Part shown: positions 23,535 to 32,804 of the stretch, piece by piece
Position numbering within the stretch: the first letter of the stretch is position 1
Layout of the letters: every line of letters starts with the position of its first letter
Source of the DNA: Harmonia axyridis
Lineage: Eukaryota; Arthropoda; Insecta; Coleoptera; Coccinellidae
Length of the DNA stretch: 64,000 bases
Direction of reading: 5' to 3'
Assembly (NCBI RefSeq): GCF_914767665.1
Contig: NC_059504.1
Coordinates: forward strand, 23,352,001 to 23,416,000
The notes under the pieces: model-generated
What the model saw: only the letters and a program-made list of their open reading frames with translations
The model's database searches: none
What the model was told of the DNA's origin: nothing
Position numbers and translations under genes: made by a program

Positions 23535-24289
23535 ACTGGTCAATAATTTTCAATGAACTGCATATAAGTTTTGTGATAAAAGAATGATTTTTTTCTCTAT
23601 ATTGAGTTAAATAGATATTTTATTTATAATTTTTCTTTAACATGTTTTTATTTGAAATTGAAAATCTAAAAAGTTAAGCCTTATTGTATATAATTATTAT
23701 GGGCTTGATATTAAACATAATTGAAGCTTTTTCAAACTAGCCTCTTATTTAATTTTAAAATTGTATAGTGAATATGTATAGTGAAGTGCTCGAATTTTTC
23801 TCCCTTGCTTGATGAAAAAGTACTTGCTTTTTATTGTTTTCCTGCTTGGAAACAACGCAAATCCAAGAAAATCGAGATGACTCAAATGAGTTGTGTCAGT
23901 AGTTTCGATATAACTATAGTCGTGTGCCTTTAACACACTTCAAATTTGTATTTCAGTAATGTATGGATAATCTAAACAGAAAGTTGGCAGGAGCCGTTGT
24001 GTTTATCAAATCATTCAGATTATAGAAATAAAATTGAATGATATCTATAATAAATCATTTATTGAGAATCAATAACAATAATTGATTTGTTTCAAATAGA
24101 ACTTTCACTTTTTCTTCATCTACGAAATGACTTGGATGATGAACAAGTTTCTGAATATCTGTCCGTTTCTGCCGAAGAAGTTTTATTAGGTAAATTCAAT
24201 GATATAATATAATGGTTTTAGTTTACAGATTATTTCATCCTGTATTATTGAGTTACCACCGCTGCTGCGTATGATGAATATGTATATCC
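23535..24289. other. 3' flank of nesd; one orphan exon-like segment
   Basis: The nesd 3' UTR lies here (AATAAA near 24026). At 24101-24189 a segment between a plausible acceptor (TTTCAAATAG) and donor (GGTAAATTC) reads LHLRNDLDDEQVSEYLSVS and on to AEEVLLG without a stop. It matches no family I know and no partner exon was found. Confidence 0.35.
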
Positions 24290-25035
24290 CTCAAACAGTG
24301 CCTGAACAAATGAAAAAAAGGGGTGGACCTGCGATGGACACTTGATCTTGAAATTTTGACCTTAAAATTCGCATTTGGGGGGTGCCAAATTCACACTTTC
24401 CGAAATTTCGAATAATTGACATTTTGGTTTCTGTGGTTGGACGTATGAAATTATTGGCTGGACAATAGTGGACGGACGATCTATACCATTTAAAACATTT
24501 TTTTGCAATTTGGGGGTGCTGCTCTGAAAATATGAATGTGTAAAGGATTATTCAAAATAAAAAGAAAATGATAACAGATATCCCTCAAGGAAAAGTGCTA
24601 AGCGCCCATTTGTGTTTTCCGTAGACAGACCCAATGGGTTTTCGGATATCTTTTCGCAAAACTCTCGAACGCTGCCTGGACAAATGGAAAAAAGGGTTGC
24701 AAACATGTACCTAAGATGGAAAAACTATCCTGAAATTCAGACCTCAAATTTTGCATTTGTAGGTGCCAACTTCACACTTTCCGAAATTTCGAATGATCGA
24801 TATTTTGGTCTGTGGTTGGACGAGTGAAATTATTGTGTGGATAAAAGGGGACAAACCATTTTAAACACTTTTTTGGCAATTTGGGGGCACTGCTGAGAAA
24901 ATGAACGGATAAGACGACTTTTCTCATATCTCTTGAACGGTGCCTGGACAAATGAAAAAAAAAGGGTGGACAAACATGGACCTACGATGTTGAAATTTTG
25001 ATCCCAAAACAATCAATGAGACACAACAATCCCTA
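24290..25035. repeat. Diverged tandem repeat, about 3 units of 270-375 bp
   Basis: Units start at about 24301, 24676 and 24948, with CCTGGACAAATG followed by an A-run, GGGTGG, a stretch with TTCACACTTTCCGAAATTTC, then GGTTGGACG and GCAATTTGGGGG. From 24496 rightward the block is part of the tandem duplication that reappears at 40887. No protein-coding signature. Confidence 0.75.
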
Positions 25036-25263
25036 AACTCAAAATTGAGGTGCTAGCTTCAAACAGCTCGCCTGTTATGGTGCATGTAGAACATCCTGTT
25101 TAGAGAACTTTATGTACCGAAATACATACAACTTCTAGTGTGAAGTTGTACATGTACATATATTCTCACATGTATTGTATATTACCATAGTATAAAGAAT
25201 TCCTTATACTAGACAAACGTATACACCGCAGCAGCAAAACAAACATTGCTTTAATTATTGAAA

Positions 25264-25426
25264 TCCGGGACAGCGCGTACGCAGTCCCGACTACCAAAAA
25301 TTACGCGCCCGAGTTATCCGCATTAGGGATAATCGCAGAGGTCAGCCCAATCTTAGAGCAATGAAAGGGCCTCACTCCGGGGGAATCGCCTTGTTGATCG
25401 CGGTATCCCCTACGCCAGGTAAGTAT
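25264..25426 (-). ncRNA. U1: U1 spliceosomal snRNA, copy 1 (altered U1A loop)
   Basis: U1 snRNA pairs with 5' splice sites at the start of spliceosome assembly. The 163-nt copy begins with the invariant ATACTTACCTGG and contains stem-loop I/II sequence (TTCCCCCGGAGTGAGG), GACCTCTGCGATTA and the Sm site AATTTTTGG, and it ends in the terminal GTCCCGGA stem. It differs from the other three copies in loop II: TTGCTC instead of TTGCAC (base 25357). The TTGCAC heptamer core is the known U1A/SNF binding site, so this copy may be impaired. Confidence 0.93.
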
Positions 25427-26212
25427 GCTTAATGTAGCTTTCAACGTCTTTTTGCCTCTTTGGGTACTACTCTTTTCAGTAATATGTGGTAGGTGGCGCT
25501 ATCTATCGGTACACATTACACTGACTTAATAAACCACAACCTAAGCCTAAATATGGCGGCTTTTTGTTTACATCCTCCATTTACCTGATTTTTGGGATTT
25601 ATTCGAAATGTAAGGCCATTCTATAAAGTCACTTTAGTATTCTTCAGTTGTATAAATTTGTTATATTTACAATCAAATACTATCTGGCCCAATAATTTTG
25701 ATGAAGTGTCAGTTCAGTCGATTGTATTCTTGAGTTCTATGTACCCATTCGCTATTTTTGGGCTCAATTTGAACGAACTGTCACCACCGTGTTTTATTAA
25801 TTATTACATATATTAGTACATATTACTGTGACTTAATGAAACACAGTGGCGACAGCACGTTCAAATTGAGCCTAAAAATGGCGAATGGGGACATTATACT
25901 CAAGAATACAATTAACTGAACTGACACTTCGTCAAAATCAAAATTATTGGGCCCGATAGTATTTGATTGTAAATATAACAAATTTATACAACTGAAGAAT
26001 GCTAAAGTGACTTAATAGAATGGCCTTACATATCGAATAAATCCCAAAAATCAGGTAAATGGAGGATGTAAACAAAAAGCCGCCATATTTAGGCTTAGGT
26101 TGTGGTTTATTAAGTCAGTGTAATGTGTACCGATAGATAGCGCCACCTACCACATATTACTGAAAAGAGTAGTACCCAAAGAGGCAAAAAGACGTTAAAA
26201 GCTACATCAAGC
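25427..26212. promoter_or_regulatory. Palindromic spacer with divergent U1 promoters, unit 1
   Basis: The two U1 genes face away from this 786-bp spacer, whose halves are long inverted copies of each other (about 380 bp per arm, centre near 25820). The 75 or so bases directly before each U1 start are the same in all four copies: GCGCCACCTACCACATATTA, then CTGAAAAGAGTAGTACCC, AAAGAGGCAAAAAGACGTT and GCTACATYAAGC. The snRNA proximal sequence element should be in this block, but I cannot pinpoint it. Confidence 0.75.
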
Positions 26213-26253
26213 ATACTTACCTGGCGTAGGGGTTACCGCGATCAATTAGGCAA

Positions 26254-27107
26254 CACAAGAAGATTTCAACAAACTGAAAACATATTTTGACTTGGAAGGC
26301 CTTGACTTCCATAGTTATACAAAAAAAAACGAGAAAACACATGCATTCGTCATACGAGGACTCAATGCAGATTTAGACATTGAGGATCTCAAAACAGAAC
26401 TAATAGAAGAACACGATGTAAATGTAAAAAACATTTACAGAATGAAAGGTACGAAAAATCCTTCATACCTGACAATAACCGACAACAAGGTTACTCTAAA
26501 GAGCCTAAAGAAGAAGGTCAGAATCCTCAATTATACGATAATTTCCTGGGAAAGGCATTATTCCACAAGGAAAATGATACAATGCCGAAGATGCCAAAGA
26601 TGGGGACACGCCACGTCAAATTGCTACGCGGCAAAAAAATGCCTTAAATGTGCTGGCGATCATCTGTCGATGGAGTGCACTATGGCAAAGACGGAACCGC
26701 CGAAATGTGCCAACTGCGAAGGAGCCCATCCGGCAAACAGCACGGCATGCGTGGAATATACTAGAATACTGGAAAGAAAAAAAACCAGGCAGAACCGAGA
26801 TGTAAGAAAACCATTGGAGCAGCCTAAAAAATATACTGCGGCCCCGATTCCTGAAAAAAATCCCTGGGAGGAGAGGAAGAAGGCACAAGAAGCAAAAAAT
26901 GCCCAAAGAAAACAAGAAAGTCCTGACCACCCAACAGACGGCTTCGGTGTGTTCAGCGACATTAGAAGCGAATTCGATAAACTTAATAAGCATATCGATA
27001 TCAACTCTTTCTTCGAAAAATTAAAAAAATTAAATCAAATAATGGAATCGTGCAAAAACGGCGGTGAAAAATTTACCGCCTTTTATAATTTTATCAAAGA
27101 ACTTTGA
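26254..27107 (+). CDS. Retrotransposon ORF1, CCHC zinc-knuckle nucleic-acid-binding protein (N-terminus missing)
   Basis: The frame is open from the insertion junction (TQEDFNKLKTYF...), before the first ATG at 26292, so the protein start was lost by 5' truncation. It has an RRM-like segment (HAFVIRGLNADLDIEDLK), followed by three CCHC knuckles: CRRCQRWGHATSNC, CLKCAGDHLSMEC and CANCEGAHPANSTAC. A Lys/Pro-rich tail follows. ORF1 proteins of this type coat the retrotransposon RNA. The stop overlaps the ORF2 start as TGATG. Confidence 0.88.
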
Positions 27108-29815
27108 TGGCCAACAACAACTTAACAAGACTCAATCTAGCTACCTGGAACGCTGACGGTGTTCGAAATAAAAAACAAGAGATTTCCTATTTTCTAAAAA
27201 AGCATTGTATTCAAATTTTCCTCATCAATGAAACTAAATTAAAACCTTCCGATAACTTCCAAATAAAAGGCTTCCACGTAGTTAGAAAGGATCGTTTATA
27301 TAACAAAGGCGGGGGAGTAGCAATACTGGTGAGTCATACAATTCCCTTTAAAACCCTACCTGACATCCAAAGCTCCATTGAAAATATTGGAATAGAAATT
27401 GCAAACGGTCCAAAAATTATGTCTGTATATAATAAACCCAGTAATAAATTCAGAGAAAGTTGTCTAGAGAACCTTTTGTCAACAAATAATACTTTAATTG
27501 CCGGAGATTTCAACGCCCGTTTTAATAGTCATGCTAATAATGCCAACGGTCGAACCCTTTTGAAATTTTTAGAAAGTAATGACGAATGCGTCTTACATCA
27601 ATCGTCTAGTCCTACCCACTTTCCCTACAACAACTCCACTCCTACAACAATAGATCTTTTGTTAGCTAAATCCTATCCTAACATTAGTGACCTTCAGTCT
27701 TTACCTGAACTTCCCTCAAACCATAATGTTGTCAAATTCAATATTCGAGGACACTTTAGAGACAAAACGACAAAGAAAATCTTCGATTATTCGACCACAG
27801 ATTGGAAAGAATATCGTAGTATTTTAAACAGTAAAATCGTCATTAACAATAACATAGACTCAGTTGAATGTCTAGAGCAGGAATTATCCAAATTCTCAGA
27901 AGCTCTGATTTTCGCCCGGAACCGAACAACAAGAACCAAATTATTTTATCCTTACTCAGAATCACTTCCTAAGGAAATCATTGATCTGATTAAATCTAGA
28001 AATAGAATTCGTAAACTTTGGCAACATTTTCGAGATCCTCAAGACAAATTAGATTCGGATATTTTAAATGCAAAAATCAAAAGAGAAATGAAAATTTTCA
28101 AAAATCAAAAATGGGACAACAATTTAAAAAAGCTGAAACCAACTGATGGTTCTTTGTGGAAAATGTCAAAACTTCTGAGAAAAACACCTAATGAAATTCC
28201 TACCCTTACACATAATTCAACTGACTACGTTACCGACGAACAAAAATCTGAATTACTGGCCACGACCTTTGAAGAAATTCATGACATAGGTCACGTGGAT
28301 AGTGATTCAGATCGCGCAATCATATCGACTGTCTCTGAATTCCTAACCCTAACACCTGATAGAAGTGAAATTAATAAATACTTGACTAACCCCACAGAAA
28401 TAAATAACATTATCAGAACTCTCCGCCCTAACAAAGCCCCGGGACTAGACGACATCGACAACAAAATGATCAAAAATTTAACAAAAAAATCCATTGTACA
28501 GTTAACATATATCATAAACTCCATGATCAGGCTTAATCATTGGCCTAATAAATGGAAAACTGCACTTATAATACCAATTGGTAAAAACGGAAAGGAAAAA
28601 CACCGTCCAACCAACTATAGACCGATCAGTTTATTGTCGACCGTGAGCAAATTAACCGAGAAGGTAATATTGAGAATCCTTACCCAAACTCTAAGAAAAT
28701 CAGAATTACATGACCCGTTTCAATTTGGATTCAAAACAAAACATAATTCTACCCACCAACTTACTAGAATAATTACTGACACCATTAAAGCTTTCAATAA
28801 AAATCAAACAACTGCAATGCTTTTGCTAGATATTGAAAAAGCGTTCGACAGAGTTTGGGTTCACGGCTTACTTTACAAAATGATCAAATTAAAACTACCA
28901 ATTTTTATAATCAAATTAATTAGTTCATATCTAACGAATAGAACATTTAAGGTCAAACTCGATAATTCCTTCTCCAAAGAAAAATCGATTAGAGCGGGCG
29001 TACCACAAGGTTCGGTGCTTGGACCTAAACTTTTCAATATTTTTATACACGATCTACCAGATTTCCCCAATACCAAAAAGGCACTGTTTGCGGACGACAC
29101 CGCGATATACGCTCATTCTTTTAGCGCCATCGCAGCAACCCGACTAATTCAATACCACCTAGACATTCTCATGAATTACTATGAAACCTGGAAAATTCGT
29201 GTAAACGAAAAGAAAACAGAAATGATTATCTTTAGTCGAAAAATAAATGATACGAAACTAGTGGTTCCTCTCAAGATAAACAAACAACCAGTAACTCAAA
29301 AGCACACAGTAAAGTACCTAGGAATGGAGCTAGATTCTAGGCTCAACTTCAAAAAACATATTGAGAAAATTATGGGAAAAGCATATGGCGCAAAGAAATC
29401 TCTCTATCCCTTGCTACGCAAAAACAGTAAATTAAATTTCCAAAATAAAAAACTTATATACACAACACTAATTCGACCTCTAATGACATACGCCGCACCA
29501 GCGTGGTGTCACTTGAAACCACGACCTATGAGCCCTCTACAAAAATTTCAAAACAAAATTCTCAGACTCATTTTAAATAAAAACATTTTCACCAGAATCT
29601 CTGAACTGCATGACTCATCAGAAATCGAAATGGTAAAGGACCATATTAACAATATATCGACGAAATTTTACGAAAAAACCAGTTATGTAAGCGATCCTGT
29701 AAATGAAATAACCGCAACACGATTCAATAACAAGAATCAAAATGACAAGCATGTGCTCCCTTACGAGCACCTTGCCATATTCAATAAGGTATTTATACCT
29801 TATGAACAAAATTGA
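27107..29815 (+). CDS. Retrotransposon ORF2, endonuclease-reverse transcriptase
   Basis: About 902 residues. The N-terminal apurinic-like endonuclease shows LNLATWNADGVRNK, INETKL, GGGVAILV, IAGDFNARF, TTIDLLLA and SNHNVV (SNH where most relatives have SDH). The reverse transcriptase follows with NYRPISLL, the motif A segment LLLDIEKAFDRVW, GVPQGSVLGP and the catalytic FADD. It nicks target DNA and primes reverse transcription there. The start codon ATG (27107) overlaps the ORF1 stop by one base, suggesting reinitiation. The frame is uninterrupted, so the protein may be functional. Confidence 0.93.
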   Translation: MANNNLTRLNLATWNADGVRNKKQEISYFLKKHCIQIFLINETKLKPSDNFQIKGFHVVRKDRLYNKGGGVAILVSHTIPFKTLPDIQSSIENIGIEIANGPKIMSVYNKPSNKFRESCLENLLSTNNTLIAGDFNARFNSHANNANGRTLLKFLESNDECVLHQSSSPTHFPYNNSTPTTIDLLLAKSYPNISDLQSLPELPSNHNVVKFNIRGHFRDKTTKKIFDYSTTDWKEYRSILNSKIVINNNIDSVECLEQELSKFSEALIFARNRTTRTKLFYPYSESLPKEIIDLIKSRNRIRKLWQHFRDPQDKLDSDILNAKIKREMKIFKNQKWDNNLKKLKPTDGSLWKMSKLLRKTPNEIPTLTHNSTDYVTDEQKSELLATTFEEIHDIGHVDSDSDRAIISTVSEFLTLTPDRSEINKYLTNPTEINNIIRTLRPNKAPGLDDIDNKMIKNLTKKSIVQLTYIINSMIRLNHWPNKWKTALIIPIGKNGKEKHRPTNYRPISLLSTVSKLTEKVILRILTQTLRKSELHDPFQFGFKTKHNSTHQLTRIITDTIKAFNKNQTTAMLLLDIEKAFDRVWVHGLLYKMIKLKLPIFIIKLISSYLTNRTFKVKLDNSFSKEKSIRAGVPQGSVLGPKLFNIFIHDLPDFPNTKKALFADDTAIYAHSFSAIAATRLIQYHLDILMNYYETWKIRVNEKKTEMIIFSRKINDTKLVVPLKINKQPVTQKHTVKYLGMELDSRLNFKKHIEKIMGKAYGAKKSLYPLLRKNSKLNFQNKKLIYTTLIRPLMTYAAPAWCHLKPRPMSPLQKFQNKILRLILNKNIFTRISELHDSSEIEMVKDHINNISTKFYEKTSYVSDPVNEITATRFNNKNQNDKHVLPYEHLAIFNKVFIPYEQN

Positions 29816-30512
29816 CCCCCGATATTCAATAAGGCTTTACACCTTATAACCCAAGTTGAACCCATTAAAAGTTCTTCACATTCCATGAGAAGGCAATCTT
29901 GAAAGAAAGATTAATAATATAAAGCAGGTTTTTTTGTTTTATTTTCCTGCCAACATCAATAATAATTATTTTAAAATTAAGACTAATTGATAAATTAAAT
30001 TCAATATATTTATTTTTTGCAAGACTGTATGTCAAAATATTATAAAAATAGGTTAACATTCATTTGTAGGAACTATTAATTATACATTATAATAAAAAAA
30101 CTGTACTGTAAATAATCATTCTGTAAATATGTTAATAAAGATTCTTTGTATTGTATTGTATTGTATCAATTAGGCGGTTCCCCCGGAGTGAGGCCCTTTC
30201 ATTGCACTACGATTGGGCTGACCTCTGCGATTATCCCTAATGCGGATAACTCGGGCGCGTAATTTTTGGTAGTCGGGACTGCGTACGCGCTGTCCCGGAT
30301 TTTAATAATTAAAGCAATGTTTGTTTTGCTGCTGCGGGGTATACGTTTGTCGAGTAGTCTAGTTTTTGATTGTCTGCTGGTTTCTGTGCCTAAATATGGC
30401 GGCTTTTTGTTTACATTCTCCGTTTACCTGATTTTTGGGACTTATTCGAAATGTAAGACCCATTTTTACGTCAATGTAGTAGATATTCTTCAGTTGAATA
30501 AATTTGTTCTAT

Positions 30513-30613
30513 TAGCGTATTCGACTCGCTGCACTAGTGCGAATTAATTCGAACTTATTAGCTCGACAAAAATTCGAATTAATTCGCATTGGTGCAGCCA
30601 ATCGAATACGCTA
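30513..30613. repeat. Foldback MITE, copy A
   Basis: Terminal inverted repeats of about 45 bp, starting TAGCGTATTCGACT and GCTGCACTAGTGCG and ending in the reverse complement ATCGAATACGCTA. Copies: 43005-43113 (same site in unit 2), 43265-43374, and a 31-bp partial at 40856-40886. Confidence 0.88.
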
Positions 30614-31315
30614 TATATACAAATCAATCAGGCCCAATAATTTTTATTTTGACGAAGTGTCACTTCAGTTAATCGTGTTCTTAAGTTCTATGGTTAAGCC
30701 CCTCTCCATTCGCCATTTTTAGGCTAAATTTGAACGTATAATTGTCGCCATTGTGTTTTATCAACCCATATATGCCCAATGACCTATATGTAGTACACAA
30801 TTGACTTGTCGATTCTTGTCTATGTCACTGTGATTCGGGAGAGCACCGTGTCTCATATCATCAGTATGCAGTTCATTCTAAAGCGAAACGCTTCGAATGC
30901 ACCCATTGTTTGACAAATAGGTTTTGTCGGAGTTTGAGTTGCGCTTTGTTAGGTAAGCTAAAACTTCTCCTATAATAAGTTTAAAAATATGACTTTTTCA
31001 TAATGATACTTTGTGCTAGGGCTTGAAGTTCATATTTTCTTATGTTTCTCTTTTGATTTTCCTTTATTGTGATAAGCTATGATGTATTATATTTAGACGT
31101 CCTATATATATTTGACGGTGAATAGCGAGAATATCTCGGAACTGTTGAGTTTTTTTGCCGTCATCCTTTGTTATCGCAAAGCAGATGATGCATAGACATT
31201 AATGTGTAAAGAGTTCCATACACTGACAAGGTTTTCATTTCAAACTTCTTCGGATGGTGGTTTAGTGAGATTTTGGGAAATATATTTTCCTCAAACAGGC
31301 ACGTACTGGTAGAGT

Positions 31316-32800
31316 ATGAACTACACCTATGAATGCTGTAAGAAGAAAGAGAACAGTCACACTGTATGTATGAGATGTTTTAGTCATTTTCATCTGAGCT
31401 GTCTGGAAAGGAAGAAATCAGCTAAAGTAGTGGATGGAGGAAGTTGCTTATGTTCTATAGAATGCCAGAGAAGTTACAAACGTGAGGAAGAAGAGAAAGT
31501 TTTACAAGTGAAGAAACTGAAGGAGTATACCCAGAAAATTAAGAACTTGGAGGAGAACATTTTTCACATTGAAGAGGAGAACGAGATAAAGGTGAAAGAG
31601 TTGTCAGACCAAATGGATAAAATGAGTCTGTTGGGTATTGAACGGGAAAACCAAATAAGAACTCTTAGAAGGAATAGTGAAACTTTCGAAAACGAAGTTT
31701 TTCTATCGGAGAGTGAATATGAGGCGAAGATTAAGGCATTAGAGAAGAGTGAGAAAGAACTGCACGAAAAATTGCAGGCTTCTGAGAATATGGTCGCTAG
31801 TATACTGGAGGATTTGAATGCCAGCAGAGAGATTGGAAAGGAGTTAAGGGATGAGGTAAACAAATTGAAAATTACAAATCAGACCCTTGTCAGTAAAATA
31901 AAGGATCTTGATGAAGAAAATGAAAGGAATAGAGAAGATGTACAGACCAAATCAGAGGAGATTGAAAAACTAAATGAAGACTTGAAACAATTGAAGAAAG
32001 AAGAACAAAATTTTGAGAAGGCCCCAACCCATAAAAACGATCGAGAGGAACAGGGACAATATATGTGTGAAGGAGGAATTTCGGATGAGAATTTGCTGAA
32101 ACTGGAAAAAAGATTATATGGGAGATTACTATTACAGTTACGAGAGAATTTATTACCTGAAATAGAAGGTAAGAAGACAAAACCAAAGGATGTAGACGAC
32201 TGCAAAAAGGCACACTCCAAAGATAAAGATGATGGTGAAAAAACACAACCCAGAAAGAAAGATGACAACAAAACAGCTCCAACTAAAAACTACGCTGATG
32301 TGATCAAAAAATCTGAGACCAGGAATGTTAAAAACAAACAGGAATATATAACACCACGAATAGTTATAAATGAAGAACAGACCGTTTTATCTGAAAAAGA
32401 AGATCACCTGAGGAAGAATAAGGTTAGAGAAGATTTTTGGACAACAGTGGGAAATCAAAGGAAGAGGTCACGAAATAGGAGTGCGATAGAGGGAAATAGT
32501 GACATTGTTAATCTGCCACCAGATGCAGTTTTCACCAGTGCTGAAAAGAAAGCCTGGCTTTATGTGGGCAGAGTGAGCTTAAAGGCAACGGAGGATAACA
32601 TCAAAAACTTCCTTGTCCAAAAATTTCCAAACAGGGAGTTCACAGTTAATATGTTGCCCAAAAGAGAGGATGCTGGTTGTATCGCTTTCAAGGTTTCAAC
32701 CGACATCTCGTTGATCAATGAATTACAGAAACCAGAAATATGGTCTCAGGGAGTTCTCGTCAGAAGATATCAGTTTTTTCGGCAGAGAATGTCTAACTAG
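31316..32800 (+). CDS. CR1-like ORF1 with Cys-rich (PHD-like) finger and coiled coil
   Basis: 494 residues. The N-terminus has a Cys/His cluster of PHD/RING type (YECCKKKENSHTVCMRCF, SHFHLSC, CLCSIEC). A long, highly charged coiled coil occupies about residues 55-240 (for example KIKNLEENIFHIEEENEIK). A Lys/Asp-rich linker follows. The C-terminus is a small RRM-like fold (AWLYVGRVSLKATEDNIKNF ... GCIAFKVSTD). ORF1 proteins with this order occur in several insect non-LTR lineages and are thought to bind and package the element's RNA. The frame is intact, unlike that of ORF2. Confidence 0.8.
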   Translation: MNYTYECCKKKENSHTVCMRCFSHFHLSCLERKKSAKVVDGGSCLCSIECQRSYKREEEEKVLQVKKLKEYTQKIKNLEENIFHIEEENEIKVKELSDQMDKMSLLGIERENQIRTLRRNSETFENEVFLSESEYEAKIKALEKSEKELHEKLQASENMVASILEDLNASREIGKELRDEVNKLKITNQTLVSKIKDLDEENERNREDVQTKSEEIEKLNEDLKQLKKEEQNFEKAPTHKNDREEQGQYMCEGGISDENLLKLEKRLYGRLLLQLRENLLPEIEGKKTKPKDVDDCKKAHSKDKDDGEKTQPRKKDDNKTAPTKNYADVIKKSETRNVKNKQEYITPRIVINEEQTVLSEKEDHLRKNKVREDFWTTVGNQRKRSRNRSAIEGNSDIVNLPPDAVFTSAEKKAWLYVGRVSLKATEDNIKNFLVQKFPNREFTVNMLPKREDAGCIAFKVSTDISLINELQKPEIWSQGVLVRRYQFFRQRMSN

Positions 32801-32804
32801 TATA

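Larger units (their letters stand above)
26252..30164 (+). mobile_element. Jockey-like non-LTR retrotransposon, 5'-truncated
   Basis: The element is 3.9 kb, inserted in U1 copy 2 with an 11-bp target duplication. It starts inside ORF1 at the insertion junction, runs through an intact ORF2, and ends after a ~350-bp 3' UTR in a short (GTATT)n tail (30148-30164). The lack of disabling mutations and the exact duplication point to a recent insertion. It belongs with jockey-type elements by its CCHC gag-like ORF1 plus endonuclease/RT ORF2; the clade is inferred without a tree. Confidence 0.93.
26213..30299 (+). ncRNA. U1: U1 spliceosomal snRNA, copy 2, split by a retrotransposon
   Basis: The first 39 nt (26213-26251, ATACTTACCTGGCGTAGG...) and the last 124 nt (30176-30299, with TTGCAC loop, Sm site and 3' stem) together make a 163-nt U1. 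They are separated by a 5'-truncated jockey-like element flanked by an 11-bp duplication ATCAATTAGGC (26241-26251 and 30165-30175). The copy cannot give a normal U1. The same region in copy 4 is uninterrupted. Confidence 0.93.

Noticed and set aside
24612..24827. 71-codon frame in the tandem repeat (also 41001)
   Set aside because: Shifts frame between the two duplicate copies and falls in a noncoding minisatellite-like block.
25592..25816. 74-codon frame, identical at 42008-42232
   Set aside because: It lies in the palindromic spacer between U1 genes. Conservation is due to the recent duplication, and there is no domain or splice context.
26616..27004. Two minus-strand frames of 114-125 codons
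   Set aside because: Antisense shadows of the jockey-like ORF1; no independent signal.
31564..32282. Three minus-strand frames of 99-130 codons
   Set aside because: Antisense of the coiled-coil region of the CR1-like ORF1, where Lys/Glu-rich codons rarely give reverse stops.
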